Positions 31,027 to 34,072 of a stretch of DNA of 34,072 nt are shown piece after piece. Position 1 is the stretch's first letter. Each line of letters starts with the position of its first letter. A model generated the notes under the pieces. The model made no database searches. It had not been told where the DNA came from and saw nothing but the letters and a program-made list of their open reading frames with translations. Both the position numbers and the translations under genes were made by a program. The stretch comes from Alphaproteobacteria bacterium (lineage in GTDB: Bacteria > Pseudomonadota > Alphaproteobacteria > Rickettsiales > JABCZZ01). The DNA lies in NCBI GenBank assembly GCA_013289445.1, contig JABCZZ010000017.1, positions 1 through 34,072 of the forward strand, read 5' to 3'.

Positions 31027-32779
31027 GGAGGAATTTCTGATTCGCGTTATTGACCCAGTATTGGTTCACGGCGTCTTCAGGCACGTCATACACCGGACGT
31101 ATACCATAGAGCGGCGCCATCTGGCTGATGATAGTACCCGCTATCGGGGCGGCGATCCAGCCTCCCGTGGCAAATCCGGCCGTCTCTTTAGTGCCCTTGG
31201 GTTCGTCAATCATCACCAGTACGGCATATTGCGGGTCATCCACCGGGAAAGTGGCAATAAACAGGGCCAGTTTGGCATTGTGATTATAGCCGCCGGCATC
31301 CACTTTTTCCGCCGTTCCGGTCTTGCCGCCCACACGATAGCCTTCGACATTGGCCTTCTTGGCTGTGCCGTGTTCTACCACCATGCGCATGAGCCTGCGC
31401 AGTTGACGGGAGGTCTTTTCCGAAATCACGCGTACCGGGGCATCTTTGCCGTCATTGCCGTCTTTAAGCAACGTAAGATCGCCCAGCATGCCGCCGTTTA
31501 CCATCGCGGAAAAGCCACGCACCAGATTAAGCGGCGTGACCGACATGCCATGACCGTAAGCAATCGTCATCGTGCTGATATCGCGCCACTCCTGCGGGTA
31601 ATGCGGAGTACCTACTTCCGGCAATTCGATATGCACCGGATCCATCATGCCGATTTTGCGCAAAAACGCTTTCTGTCGCACGGTGCCGATATCCATGGCC
31701 ATGCGGACGGTGCCGATGTTGGAGGAGTATGCATAAATTTCCGGCACCGTCAGCCAGCGGTTCATCGGATGCGCGTCATGGATGGTGTAATGGGCAATCT
31801 CGATAGGGTGCGTGGCGTCAAAACTGTCATTGAGGTTGGCCACCCCGTCATCGAGCGCCATGGCGATGGTGAAAGTCTTGAATGTCGATCCCATCTCGTA
31901 CGTGCCCAGCGATGCACGGTTGAAGCGCGTCACATCGGGCGCGGATCCTGCCTGGTGCGGATTGAAGTCGGGCAGATTGCTCATCGCCAGAACTTCGCCG
32001 CTATGCACATCCACTACGATGCCTGTTGCACCAATGGCTTCGGAAGACTGCATACCCTCCTTGATGGCCTGGCGCACTATGCTTTGCACGCGCAGGTCAA
32101 TCGACAGCTTGAGCGGATCTTTATTGGTATCCGGATCACGCAGCTGTTCGTCGAAGGATTTTTCGATGCCCGAGAGCCCTTTATTATCCAGCCCTACAAA
32201 ACCTATTACATGCGACAACAGGTTGCTCTGCGGATAGACGCGTTTCTGCTCCGGCTGGAAATACAGTCCGGGAATCCCCAAATTATTGGCAGCGCGCTGC
32301 TCTGTCGGAGTAAGGTTGCGCTTGATCCAGATGAAGGAAACATCACGCTTGAGCTTGCGTGCCATGTCGGACTCATCAATCTCAGGAAAAATATGGGCCA
32401 GTTTGCGCGCGGTATCGTCTGGGTCATTCAGATCACGTGGATTGGCAAAGAGCGACTCGGTGGCAAGCGTCGTGGCCACCACCACACCATTGCGATCGAC
32501 AATATCCCCACGCGCTAGCGGCAGTGGTGCTGTGAGTTCTTCGAGTGTCTGTTCGTCGGTGCGCGCCGCGGGGAGACTTAAATCCGGGCTGCTATCGCCA
32601 TGATGCAAAACCATGACTTCCACCAGCCGGCCGCCGATTGTGGCAAAGGAAAGAAGGAAAAATGCCGTGATGCAGAACAGGCGAATACGGCTCTGATCGA
32701 TGAGTTTCTTGGCGCTGCTTTCGCGTTTGATGATGCGGGTGTTATGCGGTAAGGCAGGCCACGCCGTATCACCTCGCAT
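31010..32779 (-). CDS. ftsI: Septal peptidoglycan transpeptidase FtsI (PBP3)
   Basis: The protein has 589 residues. FtsI cross-links septal peptidoglycan and works with FtsW. A short basic cytoplasmic tail and one membrane segment at about 32-55 come first, then the pedestal domain (PLARGDIVDRNGVVVATTL). The transpeptidase domain has the catalytic SxxK (Ser298, STFK), SSN (352-354) and KTG (486-488), all intact. The frame's start at 32779 overlaps the ftsL end by 11 bases; no shorter start fits the tail better. It lies between ftsL and murE as usual. Confidence 0.94.
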   Translation of the reverse strand: MRGDTAWPALPHNTRIIKRESSAKKLIDQSRIRLFCITAFFLLSFATIGGRLVEVMVLHHGDSSPDLSLPAARTDEQTLEELTAPLPLARGDIVDRNGVVVATTLATESLFANPRDLNDPDDTARKLAHIFPEIDESDMARKLKRDVSFIWIKRNLTPTEQRAANNLGIPGLYFQPEQKRVYPQSNLLSHVIGFVGLDNKGLSGIEKSFDEQLRDPDTNKDPLKLSIDLRVQSIVRQAIKEGMQSSEAIGATGIVVDVHSGEVLAMSNLPDFNPHQAGSAPDVTRFNRASLGTYEMGSTFKTFTIAMALDDGVANLNDSFDATHPIEIAHYTIHDAHPMNRWLTVPEIYAYSSNIGTVRMAMDIGTVRQKAFLRKIGMMDPVHIELPEVGTPHYPQEWRDISTMTIAYGHGMSVTPLNLVRGFSAMVNGGMLGDLTLLKDGNDGKDAPVRVISEKTSRQLRRLMRMVVEHGTAKKANVEGYRVGGKTGTAEKVDAGGYNHNAKLALFIATFPVDDPQYAVLVMIDEPKGTKETAGFATGGWIAAPIAGTIISQMAPLYGIRPVYDVPEDAVNQYWVNNANQKFLHAVSY

Positions 32780-33143
32780 GTGTGGCCCCGCTTACGAGCG
32801 TCACGCTCGGGGCCTCGGGGGAACCTTCTTCATCGTCGGAAGCGGGCTGTACTGCGTTGGTGGATGCGGTCACCGGCAGACTGCCAAAATCGGCAAGCTG
32901 CTGGCCGTTCATCGGCTTGAGCGGCAGGTATTTCGCCGAAAGCTCACGCAGCCGCTCAGGACGCGTAAGGTACGTCCATTCAGCCTTGAGCACGTGCAGG
33001 TTCTGCTTTTCTTCGCGCAGATGCTTCTCGGTCGCAGCCACTTCGACTTTGACTGCCTGCACTTTGAATTTGACCATGTAAAGACCGAAAGCGGCAGCCA
33101 TCAGGAGTACTACCCACACGATGGTAGCCGGACGGATAATCAT
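32769..33143 (-). CDS. ftsL: Cell division protein FtsL
   Basis: The product has 124 residues. One membrane segment (IVWVVLLMAAAFGLYMVKF) at about 8-26 is followed by a coiled-coil helix (VKVEVAATEKHLREEKQNLHVLKAEW) and the YLTRPERLRELSAKYLPL segment, typical of alphaproteobacterial FtsL. The last 40 residues are acidic and probably disordered. FtsL forms a complex with FtsB and FtsQ that activates FtsWI. The start overlaps the rsmH stop as ATGA. Assignment rests on topology and position as much as on sequence. Confidence 0.85.
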   Translation of the reverse strand: MIIRPATIVWVVLLMAAAFGLYMVKFKVQAVKVEVAATEKHLREEKQNLHVLKAEWTYLTRPERLRELSAKYLPLKPMNGQQLADFGSLPVTASTNAVQPASDDEEGSPEAPSVTLVSGATHAR

Positions 33144-34072
33144 GCGAGCGCCTCCGTGCGCACGGCAAGGCGCAGCTTGGCAGAGCGTGCGCGTGGGTTA
33201 CGTTTGGTTTCCTCAACACCTGGCAAAACCGGTTTTCTCCTGGGGAGAAAAAAAGTGGGGAGGCGGACAGCGGCCTTCGCCTGGGTTTCCCCAGCCGACG
33301 GCAGATGACGCGACCCTCCCCTAGTTTCGCCAGAACGCGACTGTAAAAACTGTTTGGCAATGCGATCTTCGAGCGAATGGAAGGTGACGAGCACCAGCCT
33401 TCCGCCCGGGTTAAGTAACTTCTGCGCCGCTTCAAGCGCGCGCTCGAGTTCGCCCAGTTCGTCATTGACCTTGATGCGAAGCGCCTGAAAAGTGCGCGTG
33501 GAGGGATCTAACCCAGGCGATCCCTTCACAACGCGCCGCACAATACCGGCAAGTTCGCTAGTCCTCAGAACGGGTTGTTCGCTGCGTGCTTTGACGATGG
33601 CGCGCGCAATTTTGCGTGACGCGCGCTCTTCGCCGTAATGGTAGAATATGTCGGCCAATTCTTCTTCATCGGCGCTGTTGATGATGTCGGCGGCACTCAT
33701 GCCGTCCTTGCTCATGCGCATGTCGAGCGGGCCATCCTTCATAAAGGAGAAACCGCGCTCTGCAGTATCGATCTGCATCGAGGAAACGCCGATATCGAGC
33801 ACGATGCCATCGACCGACGTCACGCCTTTGTCGGCAAGCAGTTTAAGCATGTCGCCGAACGTGCCGACTAACCAGAAGAAGCGGCCGGGAAATGCGCTGA
33901 CGAGTTTTTCGGCAAACGCGGAAACATTGGGATCGCGGTCGATTGCATACACGGTGCAGTGCGCTGCCTCGAGCAGTGCCTTGCTATAGCCGCCGGCACC
34001 GAGTGTGCCATCAACATAGACCTTGCCGGGCGCGGGCTGCATGGCATCAAGCATTTCGTTTAACATTACGGG
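33140..34072 (-). CDS. rsmH: 16S rRNA m4C1402 methyltransferase RsmH (5' end outside window)
   Basis: The frame is open to the right edge; the last bases encode Pro-Val before MLNEML, matching the family's 'H-x-P-V-M-L-x-E' opening, so ATG 34066 is internal and the true start is just outside. RsmH N4-methylates C1402 of 16S rRNA using S-adenosylmethionine. The SAM-binding segment YVDGTLGAGGYSKALLE, then IDRDPNV, DIGVSSMQID, RGFSFMKDGPLDMRM, TFQALRIKVNDELGELE and LVTFHSLEDRIAKQF are clear family signatures. It is usually the first or second dcw gene (after mraZ). Confidence 0.94.
   Translation of the reverse strand, partial: PVMLNEMLDAMQPAPGKVYVDGTLGAGGYSKALLEAAHCTVYAIDRDPNVSAFAEKLVSAFPGRFFWLVGTFGDMLKLLADKGVTSVDGIVLDIGVSSMQIDTAERGFSFMKDGPLDMRMSKDGMSAADIINSADEEELADIFYHYGEERASRKIARAIVKARSEQPVLRTSELAGIVRRVVKGSPGLDPSTRTFQALRIKVNDELGELERALEAAQKLLNPGGRLVLVTFHSLEDRIAKQFLQSRSGETRGGSRHLPSAGETQAKAAVRLPTFFLPRRKPVLPGVEETKRNPRARSAKLRLAVRTEALA

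Noticed and set aside
31025..32518. 497-residue plus-strand frame across ftsI
   Set aside because: Antisense shadow of ftsI, His/Arg-rich with no known motif.

Overview
The window joins two unrelated pieces of DNA. The right half (about 16.8-34.07 kb) is a chromosomal division and cell wall (dcw) cluster, read entirely on the minus strand: rsmH (cut by the window edge), ftsL, ftsI, murE, murF, mraY, murD, ftsW, a small membrane-protein gene, murG, murC, murB, ddl, ftsQ and ftsA. Neighbouring genes overlap by a few bases (ATGA or TGATG junctions at several boundaries), so this is one tightly coupled peptidoglycan and divisome operon. The gene order murG-murC-murB-ddl-ftsQ-ftsA, the short FtsL and the meso-DAP-type MurE suggest a Gram-negative alphaproteobacterium; I cannot name a genus. 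ftsZ does not follow ftsA. Instead ftsA faces a convergent gene for a small exported protein, followed by a tRNA-Arg(ACG) gene.

The left half (1 to about 16.79 kb) is an integrated mobile element whose far end lies outside the window. It abuts the 3' end of tRNA-Arg, starts with a P4-type tyrosine integrase, and carries extra copies of the tRNA 3' segment as attachment-site relics. Its backbone is GC-rich: a TraG/TraD-like coupling ATPase (5' end outside the window) with a membrane partner, three small plasmid/ICE-type proteins, an HTH-like regulator divergent from a small sigma factor with its partner, and a second, atypical tyrosine recombinase preceded by an elaborate repeat region.

Between the backbone genes sit cargo modules, several visibly more AT-rich. 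They are a HEPN/AbiU2-like protein, an unknown protein with a central membrane hairpin, a PHP-ABC ATPase (TrlF-like) with a small partner ending in an SSB-type acidic tip, an Mrr-nuclease/STAND NTPase of Avs-like architecture, and a PmeII-type restriction-modification pair. Together they look like a defence island loaded onto a conjugative or mobilisable element.

The most unusual signal is the small protein partnered with the PHP-ABC ATPase (8040-8465). It has a globular N-terminus, a disordered Glu/Gly/Gln/Ser linker, and a C-terminal end DDDVPF that matches the protein-recruiting tip of bacterial single-stranded DNA-binding protein. Second is the recombinase at 8864-9883, which lacks the usual first catalytic arginine and sits behind nested palindromes, direct repeats and a hairpin that covers its start codon.
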